DNA of 64,000 nucleotides. Source: Burkholderia sp. WSM2232 (lineage in GTDB: Bacteria > Pseudomonadota > Gammaproteobacteria > Burkholderiales > Burkholderiaceae). The stretch is from contig NZ_AWZV01000032.1 in the NCBI RefSeq assembly GCF_000472545.1, forward strand, positions 112-64,111, given 5' to 3'. Position numbers and translations under genes: made by a program. Shown here piece after piece: positions 45,529-55,175 of this stretch. Positions within the stretch are counted from its first letter, which is position 1. Each line of letters begins with the position of its first letter. The notes beneath the pieces were generated by a model. It saw only the letters and a program-made list of their open reading frames with translations. It ran no database searches and had not been told where the DNA came from.

Positions 45529-47382
45529 ATGTTGAACAAGGGCATTTCGATCAAGGCCCGCATCGGCCTCACCATGGCATTTCTCGCGGCGCTGCTCGTC
45601 GGCATCGGGGCATTCGGCTTATTCGGCATGAGTCGCTCGAATGACGCTTACCAGGAGACGTTCACGAACTCCATGCCGAGCGCCGTCGACATCGGCAACG
45701 CCGAGTTGTTCGCGGCGCGCGAGCGTCTCGCGCTCGACCGCGCGGCCTTCATGATGGGCACGCCGGACTCGGCGCCGACGCTGGAGCGCGCCCGCACCAT
45801 GCGCGCCACCTCGGACATGTGGTGGAAGAAGTACATGGACCTGCCGCGCGGGGCCGAGGAAGACCGCCTTGCGCGCGAAGTGGTCGGCAAGCGCGAAGCG
45901 CTGCATCAGCAGGCCGACGCATTCGCGGCGGTCGTCGCGGCGGGCGAACAGGGCAAACTGGTCGACGGCGCGAAGCGCATGCAGGTCGCCTATAACGAAC
46001 TCGCGAACGCCGACGACGCTCTGCGCAAGTTTCAGTTCGATCTCGCGAAGGCCGGTTACGATGCCGCTCAATCGAGCTTCCAGCAGTTCCGCATGGTGAG
46101 CATCGGCGCGCTGGTTGCTGGCGCGCTCGCGGCGCTGCTGTCGTACATGGCGCTCAGCCGGGCAATCGCACGGCCGCTGTCCGAAGCGCTCGTGCATTTC
46201 GACGCGATCGCCGCCGGCGATCTGCGCCGCCAGGTGGCGGTGACCTCGCGCGATGAAATGGGCCAGATTCTCGAAGGCATCGCGAAGATGCAGCGCAGTC
46301 TGACCGAAACGGTGCGCGCGGTGCGCGGCGGCAGCGAGTCGATTGCGACCGCGACGCGCGAGATAGCGGCCGGCAACATCGACCTGTCATCGCGCACCGA
46401 AGAGCAGGCGTCGGCCTTGCAGCAGACAGCCTCCAGCATGGAAGAATTGACCGGCACCGTGAAGCAGAACGCGGACAACGCCCGCCAGGCAAGCGCGCTC
46501 GCCGCGAATGCGTCGGAAATCGCCAACAAAGGCAGCGCGGTGGTCGGCCAGGTGGTCGGCACCATGGGCGAGATCAACCAGAGCTCCGCGAAGATTGCGG
46601 ACATTATTTCGATTATCGAAGGCATTGCGTTCCAGACCAATATTCTGGCGCTCAACGCGGCCGTGGAAGCGGCGCGGGCCGGTGAAGAGGGACGCGGCTT
46701 CGCCGTCGTGGCGGGCGAAGTGCGCAGTCTTGCACAGCGCTCGTCGGCGGCGGCCAAGGAGATCAAGGAACTCATCGATACTTCCGTGGACCGCGTGCAG
46801 TCGGGCTCCGCGCTCGTCGACGAGGCGGGCCGCACGATGGGCGAAATTATCAGCGCCGTGCAGCGCGTGACTGACATCATGGGCGAAATTGCCGCGGCGT
46901 CGGAGGAACAGAGCGGCGGCATCGATCAGGTGGCGCGCGCCGTCACGCAGATGGACGAAGTCACGCAGCAAAACGCGGCACTCGTCGAGGAAGCGGCGGC
47001 GGCCGCATCGTCGCTGGAGGACCAGGCGGACAAGCTGCGTCAGGCGGTCGCCGTGTTCCAGCTCGGCGACGACGGCAGCAAGGTTTCGGCTAGCGCGGCG
47101 GCGAAACACGTTCCGGTGCGCGCTACGTCCGCTGTGGCGCGCCCGGCTTCTGTCGCACGCCCAGCTTCGCGGGTGGGGGCTCGTGCCGGTTCCGCCCCGC
47201 GGGCGATGGCTGCCGTCGCGGCGCAGCCTGTGACGGCGGATCATGCGCCGGCTGCTGCTGCGGCGTCGGTCGCGCCGACGGGCGCCGCAGCAGCGGCCAA
47301 AGTCAACCCGGTGCCGCGCGCGGCCACGAAGCCGGTGGCCGTCGCTACCGCGGGTGGCGATCAGGATTGGGAAACGTTCTGA
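45529..47382 (+). CDS. Methyl-accepting chemotaxis protein
   Basis: 617 residues. TM1 at about 14-34, a periplasmic four-helix-bundle type ligand domain, TM2 at about 190-210, HAMP ([20 protein letters not shown]) and the signalling hairpin with [20 protein letters not shown]. Two methylation-helix regions ([20 protein letters not shown] and [14 protein letters not shown]) are seen. An Ala/Pro/Val-rich linker of about 85 residues leads to the C-terminal pentapeptide DWETF, close to the NWETF site that binds CheR/CheB. The linker is a flexible tether. The ligand is unknown. Confidence 0.92.
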   Translation: MLNKGISIKARIGLTMAFLAALLVGIGAFGLFGMSRSNDAYQETFTNSMPSAVDIGNAELFAARERLALDRAAFMMGTPDSAPTLERARTMRATSDMWWKKYMDLPRGAEEDRLAREVVGKREALHQQADAFAAVVAAGEQGKLVDGAKRMQVAYNELANADDALRKFQFDLAKAGYDAAQSSFQQFRMVSIGALVAGALAALLSYMALSRAIARPLSEALVHFDAIAAGDLRRQVAVTSRDEMGQILEGIAKMQRSLTETVRAVRGGSESIATATREIAAGNIDLSSRTEEQASALQQTASSMEELTGTVKQNADNARQASALAANASEIANKGSAVVGQVVGTMGEINQSSAKIADIISIIEGIAFQTNILALNAAVEAARAGEEGRGFAVVAGEVRSLAQRSSAAAKEIKELIDTSVDRVQSGSALVDEAGRTMGEIISAVQRVTDIMGEIAAASEEQSGGIDQVARAVTQMDEVTQQNAALVEEAAAAASSLEDQADKLRQAVAVFQLGDDGSKVSASAAAKHVPVRATSAVARPASVARPASRVGARAGSAPRAMAAVAAQPVTADHAPAAAAASVAPTGAAAAAKVNPVPRAATKPVAVATAGGDQDWETF

Positions 47383-47464
47383 CGGCGGTGGGCGGTGGGA
47401 GGTGGGCTGTAGGGGGCGAGGCGGCGTTGGGCCGAGGGGCCGAGAGGCGGCAAAGGGGCGCCCC

Positions 47465-47770
47465 GTTTCACTGTCCCGTTTCGCTGTCCCGTTTCACTGA
47501 CCATTTGGCTGCCCTGTCCCGGTGCTAATTCCACTGCCGGATTCCACTGCCTGACTTGACAACCTGACTCGACAACTCGACTTGACAACCTGACTCGATA
47601 ACTCGACTCGACCACCTGACTCGACAACTCGACTCGACTACCTGACTCGACCACCTGACTCGACCACCTGACTCGACTACCTGATTCCACTACCTGATTC
47701 CACTACCTGATCCCACTGCCTGATCCGACTGCCTGACCCCACTGCCTGACCCCACTGCCTGACCCCACTA
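47465..47770. repeat. 13-bp minisatellite, 18 well-aligned units plus flanking degenerate ones
   Basis: From 47528 to 47761 the sequence divides exactly into eighteen 13-base units, for example ACTCGACCACCTG, ACTTGACAACCTG, ATTCCACTACCTG and ACCCCACTGCCTG, with a partial unit after. Upstream, 47465-47503 holds three more units of the same length (GTTTCACTGTCCC type). The units drift gradually along the array, as in an old minisatellite. 13 is not a multiple of 3, so it is unlikely to be selected as protein. Confidence 0.9.
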
Positions 47771-47940
47771 GGCCGGTGAATGGCCGAGTCAGCGGCCCGA
47801 TCTGGCCGCCGCCTGAAGCTGCCTGACCGGGCTGCCGGATAAGCGCGCCAGATCCAAGCGCCCGATTCGGGGCCGGCCAGCCGCCCGATCCGGCCACCTG
47901 ACGGAACCGCTGTTACCCTGGACAGAAACACTCCAATGCA

Positions 47941-47972
47941 AACCGCGCTTGCTTACGCAGCGCGGTTTTTTT
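47941..47972 (+). terminator. Isolated rho-independent terminator
   Basis: A 9-bp stem (AACCGCGCT with AGCGCGGTT), 9-base loop and T tract (47966-47972). It is a strong terminator, yet it is about 560 bases after the chemoreceptor stop with the minisatellite between. It may end a long 3' untranslated region or a small RNA that starts in this gap. Confidence 0.78.
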
Positions 47973-48192
47973 ATGGCGTGCGCATCAAGTGGCATTTGCG
48001 AAGCGGCGGGCGCCCTGGTGAGCCTCGCGATCCGGTACATTGACGAGCGCGGCGACGGTAATTCGTAGCCAGATCGCGGACCATCACCGCGAGGCACGCC
48101 GGTAGAGCATGAGTTGCGGGCACCGCGCCGAGGCAGTGCGGCCCGACGCGTATGGCGTCGGGCCGCCTGTCAACGCCGAGCCGCCGAGCCGC

Positions 48193-48237
48193 CGAGCGGC
48201 CCGAGCGGCCCGAGCGGCCCGAGCGGCCCGAGCGGCC
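48193..48237. repeat. 9-bp tandem repeat, five perfect copies
   Basis: CGAGCGGCC is repeated five times without change, about 75 bases before the hydratase start. Confidence 0.88.
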
Positions 48238-48313
48238 AGCGGCCGGCCGCTCACCCATTCACCACCTTCGCGCTGCAACAGACATTTAAATGCGCCAGCC
48301 ACAAAGGACCGAC

Positions 48314-49075
48314 ATGACGCCACACGACCTCGCGCACCGCCTCGTCGAAGCACGCCGGCAGCATCGGCCGATAGACGGGCTTCCCGCCGAACAGATGCCG
48401 CCGGACGCCGCCACCGCGTACGCGATCCAGCAGGCGGTCATTGCGGGCCTCGGGGACTCCACCGGGGCGTGGAAAATCGGCGCGAAGGCGCCGGGCGGAC
48501 CTACCTCGGGCGCGCCCATCCCGGCGTCACTGGTGCTGCCGTCGCCCGCGCGCGTCGAGCACGCACGGTTCTTCCGCGTGCTGGTAGAGCTGGAGATCGC
48601 GTTCCGCTTTACCGAGGCAATCGAGCCGCGCAGCCGTGCCTACACGCGCGACGAGGTGCTGGCGCTGGTCGGCGAAGTGCTGCCCGCCATTGAAATTGTC
48701 GACAGCCGCTTTGCCGAGTGGCCGAACGTCGCGCATCTCGCCCAGCTTGCCGACGCGCAAAACAACGGTGCACTCGTCACCGGCCATCCGGTCTCGTATG
48801 CAGGACTCGCGCGCGGCTTCGACTTCGTGTCGCCGGAACTGGAACTGAGCTTCGACGGCGAGTCGCTGGTACCCGAGGCCACCGGCAATCCGGCAGGCGA
48901 TCCGCGCGAGCTGCTGGTGTGGTTTGTCAACCATTGCGCCGCCATGGGCATTACGATCGAACCCGACTGGACGCTGACCACCGGCTCTTACGTTGGTGCG
49001 CACAATGTGGGCAAACCGGGCGTCGTGCGCGGCCACATCGACGGCCTTGGAGAGGTCGAGATCGAACTTACCTGA
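48314..49075 (+). CDS. 2-Keto-4-pentenoate hydratase / FAH-family protein
   Basis: 253 residues. The blocks AYAIQQAVIAGLGDSTGAWKIG, ELEIAFRF, EVLPAIEIVDSRF and VSYAGLARGFDFVS match MhpD-type hydratases. The acidic metal ligands of the family appear in ELEIAF and EIVDSR. It would add water to a 2-hydroxypentadienoate-type substrate from aromatic breakdown, or act as a decarboxylase. No other aromatic-pathway gene is nearby. AAAGGA stands before the ATG at 48314. Confidence 0.78.
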   Translation: MTPHDLAHRLVEARRQHRPIDGLPAEQMPPDAATAYAIQQAVIAGLGDSTGAWKIGAKAPGGPTSGAPIPASLVLPSPARVEHARFFRVLVELEIAFRFTEAIEPRSRAYTRDEVLALVGEVLPAIEIVDSRFAEWPNVAHLAQLADAQNNGALVTGHPVSYAGLARGFDFVSPELELSFDGESLVPEATGNPAGDPRELLVWFVNHCAAMGITIEPDWTLTTGSYVGAHNVGKPGVVRGHIDGLGEVEIELT

Positions 49076-49988
49076 GCGCGTGACACTGTGTCATGCGACT
49101 CGATGTCAGGCATCACTGTGCGCCGTGCTTGTAACGGCGCATTACAAACGACGAGGCGAACAGGCGAGCGGTGAACACACGAGCCTCCGCCTGGGGCGGC
49201 CGTCTTACGTGTGGCGCCTCCGCGAGGACTCCTTGGCCGCGTAGCCGTATACCCTATTGAACCGATTGCGCGCCGGGCCGTTAACTAGTTAACCGGTGCA
49301 GCTAACGGGCACAGTTAGCCGGCACAGTTAAGCGGCACACATAGTTAAGCGGCGCGAAAATCGACGCGCTTATGCGAGGCATGTGAAGCATCGTGTCGAT
49401 AGCAAACGAGGCGTGGCGAGGTATGGAACGAATGCTCGCATACATGGACGAACTGCATGGACGTGCCGACGAAGTGTGCGTGCAACTTTGGTCGATCGAC
49501 GTGTAACAGATACGCGGCCCTTAGACTAAACGACTGTAAGAACCGGCTCTCGAAACATGACGAACAAAAGAGGCGAAAGCACAAAACAGCGGTGACGTAG
49601 CGCGGAAATACGTGATGCGGCGGCCCATGTTGCAGCGATACGCAGCGTCGAGGTACGCCACGTGCGTGTGCAAGGAGCGCATGAACGTAAGCAAGGCTGA
49701 GTGTGCGAAACGAGTGGTGCGCAGAGGCAGGAAGATCCCGGAAAACCCAGGAAAGCCGCTCACTCGCGTGGCCATTTATGCAGGCTGGCGGCATCGTTCG
49801 ACGCGCAAGATTGTAGGTGGTCGAAACGTGGTTTCCAAGTGATGATTGTAGGGAGGCGAACACGGCGCGATTTTCGCAACGTAGTTCGTGAAAAAAAATT
49901 TAAAAGGGTTTAGGATGAATTCGAGCGATGTCGTTTCCGAATAGCGCGCCGCGCACGACATCGATCCAGACTTCGGCGAGGAGGTAGC
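49076..49988. other. 913-base gap upstream of prkA without a recognised gene
   Basis: Clearly less GC-rich than the neighbours. Short related words occur near 49294-49345 (AGTTAAGCGGC, AGTTAGCCGGC). Open frames on both strands (for example 49345-49863 minus) have Cys/His/Ser-rich sequence without native features. An AT-rich tract (AAAAAAAATTTAAAAG) at 49890-49906 is a likely promoter zone for the prkA operon. A long 5' untranslated region or a small RNA is possible; I cannot show either. Confidence 0.5.
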
Positions 49989-51911
49989 ATGGATATCTAC
50001 AGCAGTTTCGCGACCCGCTTCGAGAAAACGCGAGAAGATGAACTCTCGCTCGAGGAGTACCTCGCGCTCTGCAAAGACAATCCCGCCGCGTACGCCACTG
50101 CTGGCGAACGCATGTTGACGGCAATCGGAGAACCTGAACAGATCGACACTCGCAACGATCCGCGCCTGTCGCGCATCTTCGCGAACAAGGTCATCAAGGT
50201 ATACCCCGCATTCCGTGAGTTCTACGGAATGGAAGAGGTGATCGAGCAGGTGGTCGCCTACTTCCGGCACTCGGCCCAGGGGCTCGAAGAAAAGAAGCAG
50301 ATTCTGTATTTGTTGGGCCCGGTCGGCGGCGGTAAGTCGTCGATCGCGGAACGGCTGAAGCAGCTCATGGAGCGCGTGCCTTTCTACGCGATCAAGGGCT
50401 CGCCGGTGAACGAATCGCCGCTCGGTCTGTTCGACTACGACGAGGACGGTCCGATCCTCGAAGAGCAATACGGCATACCACGCCGCTACCTCAAAAGTAT
50501 TCTGAGCCCGTGGGCGGTCAAGCGCCTGCACGAGTACAACGGCGACATCCGCAAGTTTCGCGTGGTGCGGCGCTATCCATCCATCCTGCGGCAAATCGGC
50601 ATCGCCAAGACCGAGCCTGGCGACGAGAACAATCAGGACATCTCCTCGCTCGTCGGCAAGGTCGACATCCGCAAGCTCGAACAGTATGCGCAAGACGACG
50701 CGGACGCCTACAGCTACTCCGGTGGCCTGTGTCTCGCGAATCAGGGCCTGCTCGAATTCGTCGAAATGTTCAAGGCGCCGATCAAGGTGCTGCACCCGCT
50801 GCTGACCGCAACGCAGGAAGGCAACTTCAAGGGCACGGAAGGCTTCGGCGCGATTCCTTTCGACGGCGTGATTCTCGCGCACTCGAACGAGTCGGAGTGG
50901 AAGGCTTTCCGCAACAACCGCAATAACGAGGCTTTGCTCGACCGGATTTTCGTGGTGAAGGTGCCGTATTGCCTGCGCTATTCGGAAGAGATCAAGATCT
51001 ACGAGAAGCTGCTGCGCAACTCGTCGCTGGCCAATGCGGTGTGCGCGCCAGGCACGCTGAAAATGATGGCGCAAATGTCCGTGCTCACGCGGCTGCAGGA
51101 ACCGGAGAACTCGAGCCTGTTCTCGAAGATGCAGGTGTACGACGGCGAAAACCTGAAAGACACCGATCCGAAGGCGAAGTCGTACCAGGAATATCGCGAC
51201 TTCGCAGGCGTGGACGAAGGCATGACCGGCGTGTCGACCCGCTTTGCGTTCAAGATCCTGTCGCGCGTGTTCAACTTCGACTCCACCGAAGTCGCGGCCA
51301 ACCCGGTGCATCTGATGTACGTACTCGAACAGCAGATCGAGCGCGAGCAGTTCCCGCCGGAAACCGAGCAGAAGTACCTGTCGTTCATCAAGGACGTGCT
51401 GGCGTCGCGTTACGCGGAATTTATCGGCAAGGAGATTCAGACGGCTTATCTCGAGTCGTACTCCGAATACGGGCAGAACATCTTCGATCGCTATGTGACG
51501 TATGCGGATTTCTGGATTCAGGACCAGGAGTTCCGCGATCACGACACCGGCGAGAGCTTCGACCGTGCGGCACTGAATGCCGAGCTGGAGAAGATCGAGA
51601 AGCCGGCGGGCATCAGCAATCCGAAGGACTTCCGCAACGAGATCGTGAACTTCGTGTTGCGCGCGCGTGCTGCAAATGCGGGGAAGAATCCCGCGTGGAT
51701 CAGCTACGAAAAGCTGCGCGTGGTGATCGAAAAGAAGATGTTCTCAAATACGGAGGAACTGTTGCCGGTCATTTCGTTCAACGCCAAGGGTTCGGCGGAA
51801 GAACAGCGCAAGCACGAAGACTTCGTCAATCGCATGGTGGCGAAGGGCTATACGCCGAAGCAGGTGCGCTTGCTGTGTGACTGGTATCTGCGCGTGCGCA
51901 AGTCGTCATGA
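49989..51911 (+). CDS. prkA: PrkA-family serine protein kinase (YeaG)
   Basis: 640 residues. The N-terminal AAA-like ATPase domain has Walker A LLGPVGGGKSS (near residues 110-120). The C-terminal PrkA kinase-like domain has the characteristic helical end (EAKSYQEYR-type region, then KMFSNTEELLPVISFN). In E. coli YeaG with YeaH acts in starvation and nitrogen-stress survival. GGAGGTAGC precedes the ATG. It begins a trio with yeaH and spoVR. Confidence 0.93.
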   Translation: MDIYSSFATRFEKTREDELSLEEYLALCKDNPAAYATAGERMLTAIGEPEQIDTRNDPRLSRIFANKVIKVYPAFREFYGMEEVIEQVVAYFRHSAQGLEEKKQILYLLGPVGGGKSSIAERLKQLMERVPFYAIKGSPVNESPLGLFDYDEDGPILEEQYGIPRRYLKSILSPWAVKRLHEYNGDIRKFRVVRRYPSILRQIGIAKTEPGDENNQDISSLVGKVDIRKLEQYAQDDADAYSYSGGLCLANQGLLEFVEMFKAPIKVLHPLLTATQEGNFKGTEGFGAIPFDGVILAHSNESEWKAFRNNRNNEALLDRIFVVKVPYCLRYSEEIKIYEKLLRNSSLANAVCAPGTLKMMAQMSVLTRLQEPENSSLFSKMQVYDGENLKDTDPKAKSYQEYRDFAGVDEGMTGVSTRFAFKILSRVFNFDSTEVAANPVHLMYVLEQQIEREQFPPETEQKYLSFIKDVLASRYAEFIGKEIQTAYLESYSEYGQNIFDRYVTYADFWIQDQEFRDHDTGESFDRAALNAELEKIEKPAGISNPKDFRNEIVNFVLRARAANAGKNPAWISYEKLRVVIEKKMFSNTEELLPVISFNAKGSAEEQRKHEDFVNRMVAKGYTPKQVRLLCDWYLRVRKSS

Positions 51912-52134
51912 TCCGCACTGCGTGCCGCCCGCGCGGTCCGTCCACGCGGGCACCCTGCGAGCCGCAAGCTGCATGGACATAGCATCGGGCCAGACAGCGT
52001 GCGTCTCGCGACCCGAAATGCGCGCGGTTGCCTCGGGTGACAGTAAGCGTTAAATCGCTCGCTGCCACCGGATGCGCCGCGTGGGACCGGAGTGGGCGCC
52101 GAGGCGCTCGCCCCGTCCACATTGGAGACCGGGC

Positions 52135-53406
52135 GTGCTTCATCAAATTATCGACCGCAGGTTAGCAGGCAAGAACAAAAGCATTGCGAATCGCGAGCGT
52201 TTTTTGCGTCGCGTCAAGAACTACATTCGTCGCGCCGTGTCGGAGGCGGTGCGCGATCGCAGCATCAAGGACATTCAGAACACGCAGAGCATCACCATTC
52301 CGCGCAAGGACATTGCGGAGCCGTCGTTCCGGCACGGGCCGGGCGGCCGGCGTGAAATGGTGCATCCGGGCAATTCCGACTACATTCGCGGCGACAAGAT
52401 CCAGCGCCCGCAAGGCGGTGGTGGCGGTGGCGGCGGCAGTCAGGCCAGCAACGAAGGCGAGGGTCAGGACGACTTCGTGTTCGAGCTGAGCCGCGAAGAG
52501 TTCATGCAGTATTTCTTCGACGACCTCGAACTCCCGCGTCTCGTCAAAACGCACCTGCTGGCCGTGCCCACATGGAAAAGCATCCGTGCGGGCTGGGCCG
52601 CCGAGGGCACGCCGAACAACATCGACGTGGTCCGTTCGCTGCGCAGCGCGCTTGGACGGCGCATCGCGCTCGGTGCGCCGCTCGTCAATCAGCTTCACGA
52701 AATGGAGCGGCAACTGGAGGCCCTGAAGGCGGACCCCGACGATCGTCGCGACGAGATCAAGCTGCTGGAAGAGGAAATTCACCATCTGCGCGGGCGCATC
52801 TGGCGCATTCCGTTTATCGATCCGTTCGATCTGCGCTATGTGAATCGCGTGAAGCAGCCCACGCCGTCGAGCCAGGCCGTGATGTTCTGTCTGATGGATG
52901 TGTCCGGGTCCATGGACGAGCAGCGCAAAGACCTCGCCAAGCGCTTTTTCATCCTCCTGTACCTCTTTCTCAAACGCAACTACGAACGCATCGAGGTGGT
53001 GTTCATCCGCCACCATACGCGCGCCGAGGAAGTCGACGAAGACACCTTCTTCCATTCGACGGAAAGCGGCGGCACGGTCGTCTCCAGCGCACTGGAGCTG
53101 ATGCAGAAGGTGATGGACGAGCGCTATTCGCCGACTGAATGGAACATTTACGGCGCCCAGGCGTCCGACGGCGACAACTGGACCGACGACTCGCCGAAGT
53201 GCCGCAAGATACTGGCGGATGACATACTGGAGAAGGTGCGCTATTTTGCGTATATCCAGGTGACGCCGGAAGAGCAGAACCTGTGGCTCGAATATGCGCA
53301 ACTGGCCTTGAGCCAGCCGCATATGGCGATGAAGAAGGTCGAAACGGCGGCTGACATCTATCCGGTGTTTCGCGAGTTGTTCGAAAAGCAGGTAGCGTCG
53401 TCATGA
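52135..53406 (+). CDS. yeaH: YeaH/DUF444 family protein (von Willebrand A-like)
   Basis: 423 residues. The family opening is LHQIIDRRLAGKNKSIANRE. A Gly tract (residues about 93-102) precedes the core. A VWA-like MIDAS region is seen as MFCLMDVSGSMDEQ. The GTG at 52135 follows GGAGACC and gives the native start; the frame from 52072 is rejected. It is a partner of PrkA and overlaps spoVR by 4 bases. Confidence 0.9.
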   Translation: MLHQIIDRRLAGKNKSIANRERFLRRVKNYIRRAVSEAVRDRSIKDIQNTQSITIPRKDIAEPSFRHGPGGRREMVHPGNSDYIRGDKIQRPQGGGGGGGGSQASNEGEGQDDFVFELSREEFMQYFFDDLELPRLVKTHLLAVPTWKSIRAGWAAEGTPNNIDVVRSLRSALGRRIALGAPLVNQLHEMERQLEALKADPDDRRDEIKLLEEEIHHLRGRIWRIPFIDPFDLRYVNRVKQPTPSSQAVMFCLMDVSGSMDEQRKDLAKRFFILLYLFLKRNYERIEVVFIRHHTRAEEVDEDTFFHSTESGGTVVSSALELMQKVMDERYSPTEWNIYGAQASDGDNWTDDSPKCRKILADDILEKVRYFAYIQVTPEEQNLWLEYAQLALSQPHMAMKKVETAADIYPVFRELFEKQVASS

Positions 53407-55118
53407 CGGCAAAGCATTTGCACAAGGAAGCGCGCGGCTCTCAGCCGGAGCGCGAGACAGGCGTGCCGCAGCGTGAGTCGGGGCATGCCGAGGCAGCGGC
53501 GGACGAAGCGGGAGCCGCAGCAGCCGGAGCAGTCGACAACGCAGAAGCACGGGGACACACCGGAACGCCCACTGAGGGGCAAAGGGAAGTCCGTATGAAC
53601 GTAGCCGATAGACGGCCTCTGCCGTGCCCGTCCGACTGGACCTTCGAGTTGATCGAGGAGTACGACTCGCATATTGCCCGTGTTGCGGAGCAATATGAAC
53701 TCGACGTGTATCCGATCCAGCTGGAACTCATTAGCGCTGAACAGATGATGGACGCGTACGCGTCCGTCGGCATGCCGGTGAATTATCGTCACTGGTCGTT
53801 CGGCAAGCACTTTCTTGCTACCGAAAAAAGCTACCGTCGCGGGCAGATGGGGCTCGCGTACGAGATCGTGATCAATTCGAACCCCTGCATCGCGTATCTA
53901 ATGGAAGAGAACACGATGACGATGCAGGCGCTCGTCATCGCGCACGCCGCGTATGGGCACAACTCGTTCTTCAAGGGCAATTATCTGTTCCGGCTGTGGA
54001 CCGACGCACATGCGATCATCGACTACCTTGTCTACGCGAAGAACTACATTGCCGAATGCGAGGAGCGCTTCGGGCTCGATCGGGTCGAAGAATTACTCGA
54101 TTCTTGCCATGCGCTGATGAACTACGGCGTGGATCGCTACAAGCGTCCGCAGAAGCTGTCGCTCGAAAAAGAGTTCGCAGCGCGCCGCGAGCGCGAGGCG
54201 TATTTGCAATCGCAGGTGAACGAATTGTGGCGCACCTTGCCGACGCGGCACACGCCGTTGCCAGAAGAAATCGAGGAACGCTATCCGCCCGAGCCGCAGG
54301 AAAACCTGCTGTACTTCGCGGAGAAAAACGCGCCTTTGCTCGAGCCGTGGGAGCGCGAGGTGATTCGCATCGTGCGCAAAGTGGGGCAGTACTTCTACCC
54401 GCAGCGGCAAACCCAGGTGATGAACGAAGGCTGGGCCACGTTCTGGCATTACACGCTGCTCAACACAATGTACAACCAGGGCAAGCTGGAAGACGGCTTC
54501 ATGATGGAGTTCCTCCATTCGCACAGCAACGTGGTGTACCAGCCGCCCGTGACCAAGCCGTACTACAGCGGCATCAACCCGTATGCGCTGGGTTTTTCGA
54601 TGATGAGCGACATTCGCCGCATCTGCGAAAACCCCACGGACGAAGACCGCAAGTGGTTCCCGGAGCTGGCCGGTAGTCCGTGGCTGCCCGCCATGCACTA
54701 CGCGATGCGCAATTTCAAGGACGAGAGTTTCGTCGCCCAATATTTGTCGCCGCATCTGATCCGCGAAATGCGCCTTTTCTCCGTGCTGGACGACGACATG
54801 CGCGACGCGCTCGAAGTCTCCGCGATTCACGACGACAGCGGCTATCAGTATGTGCGCCAGGCGTTGTCACGGCAGTACGACATGCACCACCGCGAGCCGA
54901 ATATTCAGGTGTGGTCTGTCAATACGCGGGGCGACCGCAGTCTGACGCTGCGGCATTTCATGAGCGATAACCGTCATCTTTCGTCCGACAGCGACGAAGT
55001 GCTCAAGCACATGGCGCGCTTGTGGCAGTTCGACGTGTACCTCGAAAGCGTCGATGAAAACGGCACGGTGAGGAAGCGCTACGAGTGCCGCTACGTGCCG
55101 CCGGCAGTAAGGGCCTGA
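53403..55118 (+). CDS. SpoVR-family protein (YcgB)
   Basis: 571 residues from the ATG that overlaps the yeaH stop (ATGA). The conserved part starts only at WTFELIEEYDSHIARVAEQY. The first 64 residues are low-complexity Ala/Glu/Gly. A second ATG at 53595 with GGGAAG in front may be the true start (507 residues). Conserved blocks include IAHAAYGHNSFFKGNYLF and VMNEGWATFWHYTLLNTMYN, with His and Glu residues suggesting a metal site. Spore-linked in Bacillus; in Gram-negatives the trio prkA-yeaH-spoVR is a stress module of unclear chemistry. Confidence 0.92.
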   Translation: MTAKHLHKEARGSQPERETGVPQRESGHAEAAADEAGAAAAGAVDNAEARGHTGTPTEGQREVRMNVADRRPLPCPSDWTFELIEEYDSHIARVAEQYELDVYPIQLELISAEQMMDAYASVGMPVNYRHWSFGKHFLATEKSYRRGQMGLAYEIVINSNPCIAYLMEENTMTMQALVIAHAAYGHNSFFKGNYLFRLWTDAHAIIDYLVYAKNYIAECEERFGLDRVEELLDSCHALMNYGVDRYKRPQKLSLEKEFAARREREAYLQSQVNELWRTLPTRHTPLPEEIEERYPPEPQENLLYFAEKNAPLLEPWEREVIRIVRKVGQYFYPQRQTQVMNEGWATFWHYTLLNTMYNQGKLEDGFMMEFLHSHSNVVYQPPVTKPYYSGINPYALGFSMMSDIRRICENPTDEDRKWFPELAGSPWLPAMHYAMRNFKDESFVAQYLSPHLIREMRLFSVLDDDMRDALEVSAIHDDSGYQYVRQALSRQYDMHHREPNIQVWSVNTRGDRSLTLRHFMSDNRHLSSDSDEVLKHMARLWQFDVYLESVDENGTVRKRYECRYVPPAVRA

Positions 55119-55137
55119 CGGGGCGTGCAAAGCAAGT

Positions 55138-55166
55138 GGGTGCCGGCGAGGGGTTCGAACTCCGAG
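55138..55166 (-). other. tRNA-3'-end-like sequence (possible attachment-site remnant)
   Basis: Read on the minus strand it contains GAGTTCGAACCCCTCGCCGGC then ACC, like the T-arm and acceptor end of a tRNA (tRNA-Leu-type ends finish GCCGGCACCA). The T-stem has mismatches and no anticodon arm is present, so it is not a tRNA gene. It lies 9 bases beyond the 3' end of the nucleotidyltransferase gene. Confidence 0.35.
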
Positions 55167-55175
55167 GCAGACGAA

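Larger units (their letters stand above)
47383..48313. other. 931-base non-coding stretch rich in repeats
   Basis: The gap between the chemoreceptor and the hydratase. It contains, in order, the 13-bp minisatellite, a GC-rich stretch with degenerate 9-12-bp words (47770-47910), an isolated terminator hairpin (47941-47972) and a 9-bp repeat (48193-48237). The frames in it are repeat-driven. I see no gene. Confidence 0.6.

Noticed and set aside
44906-45535. 209-codon forward open frame over the threefold repeat
   Set aside because: The frame follows the repeat units and then runs into the chemoreceptor promoter; no native start or domain.
47361-47931. Ser/Val/Arg repeat-type frames on the minus strand
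   Set aside because: They are translations of the 13-bp minisatellite; the unit is not a multiple of three.
49345-49863. 172-codon reverse open frame in the prkA upstream gap
   Set aside because: Cys/His/Ser-rich sequence without hydrophobic core, no Shine-Dalgarno sequence and no recognisable family; more likely chance in non-coding DNA.
49915-49944. 9-codon leader peptide frame before prkA
   Set aside because: ATG with a weak ribosome site and no attenuator-like structure seen; too short to support.
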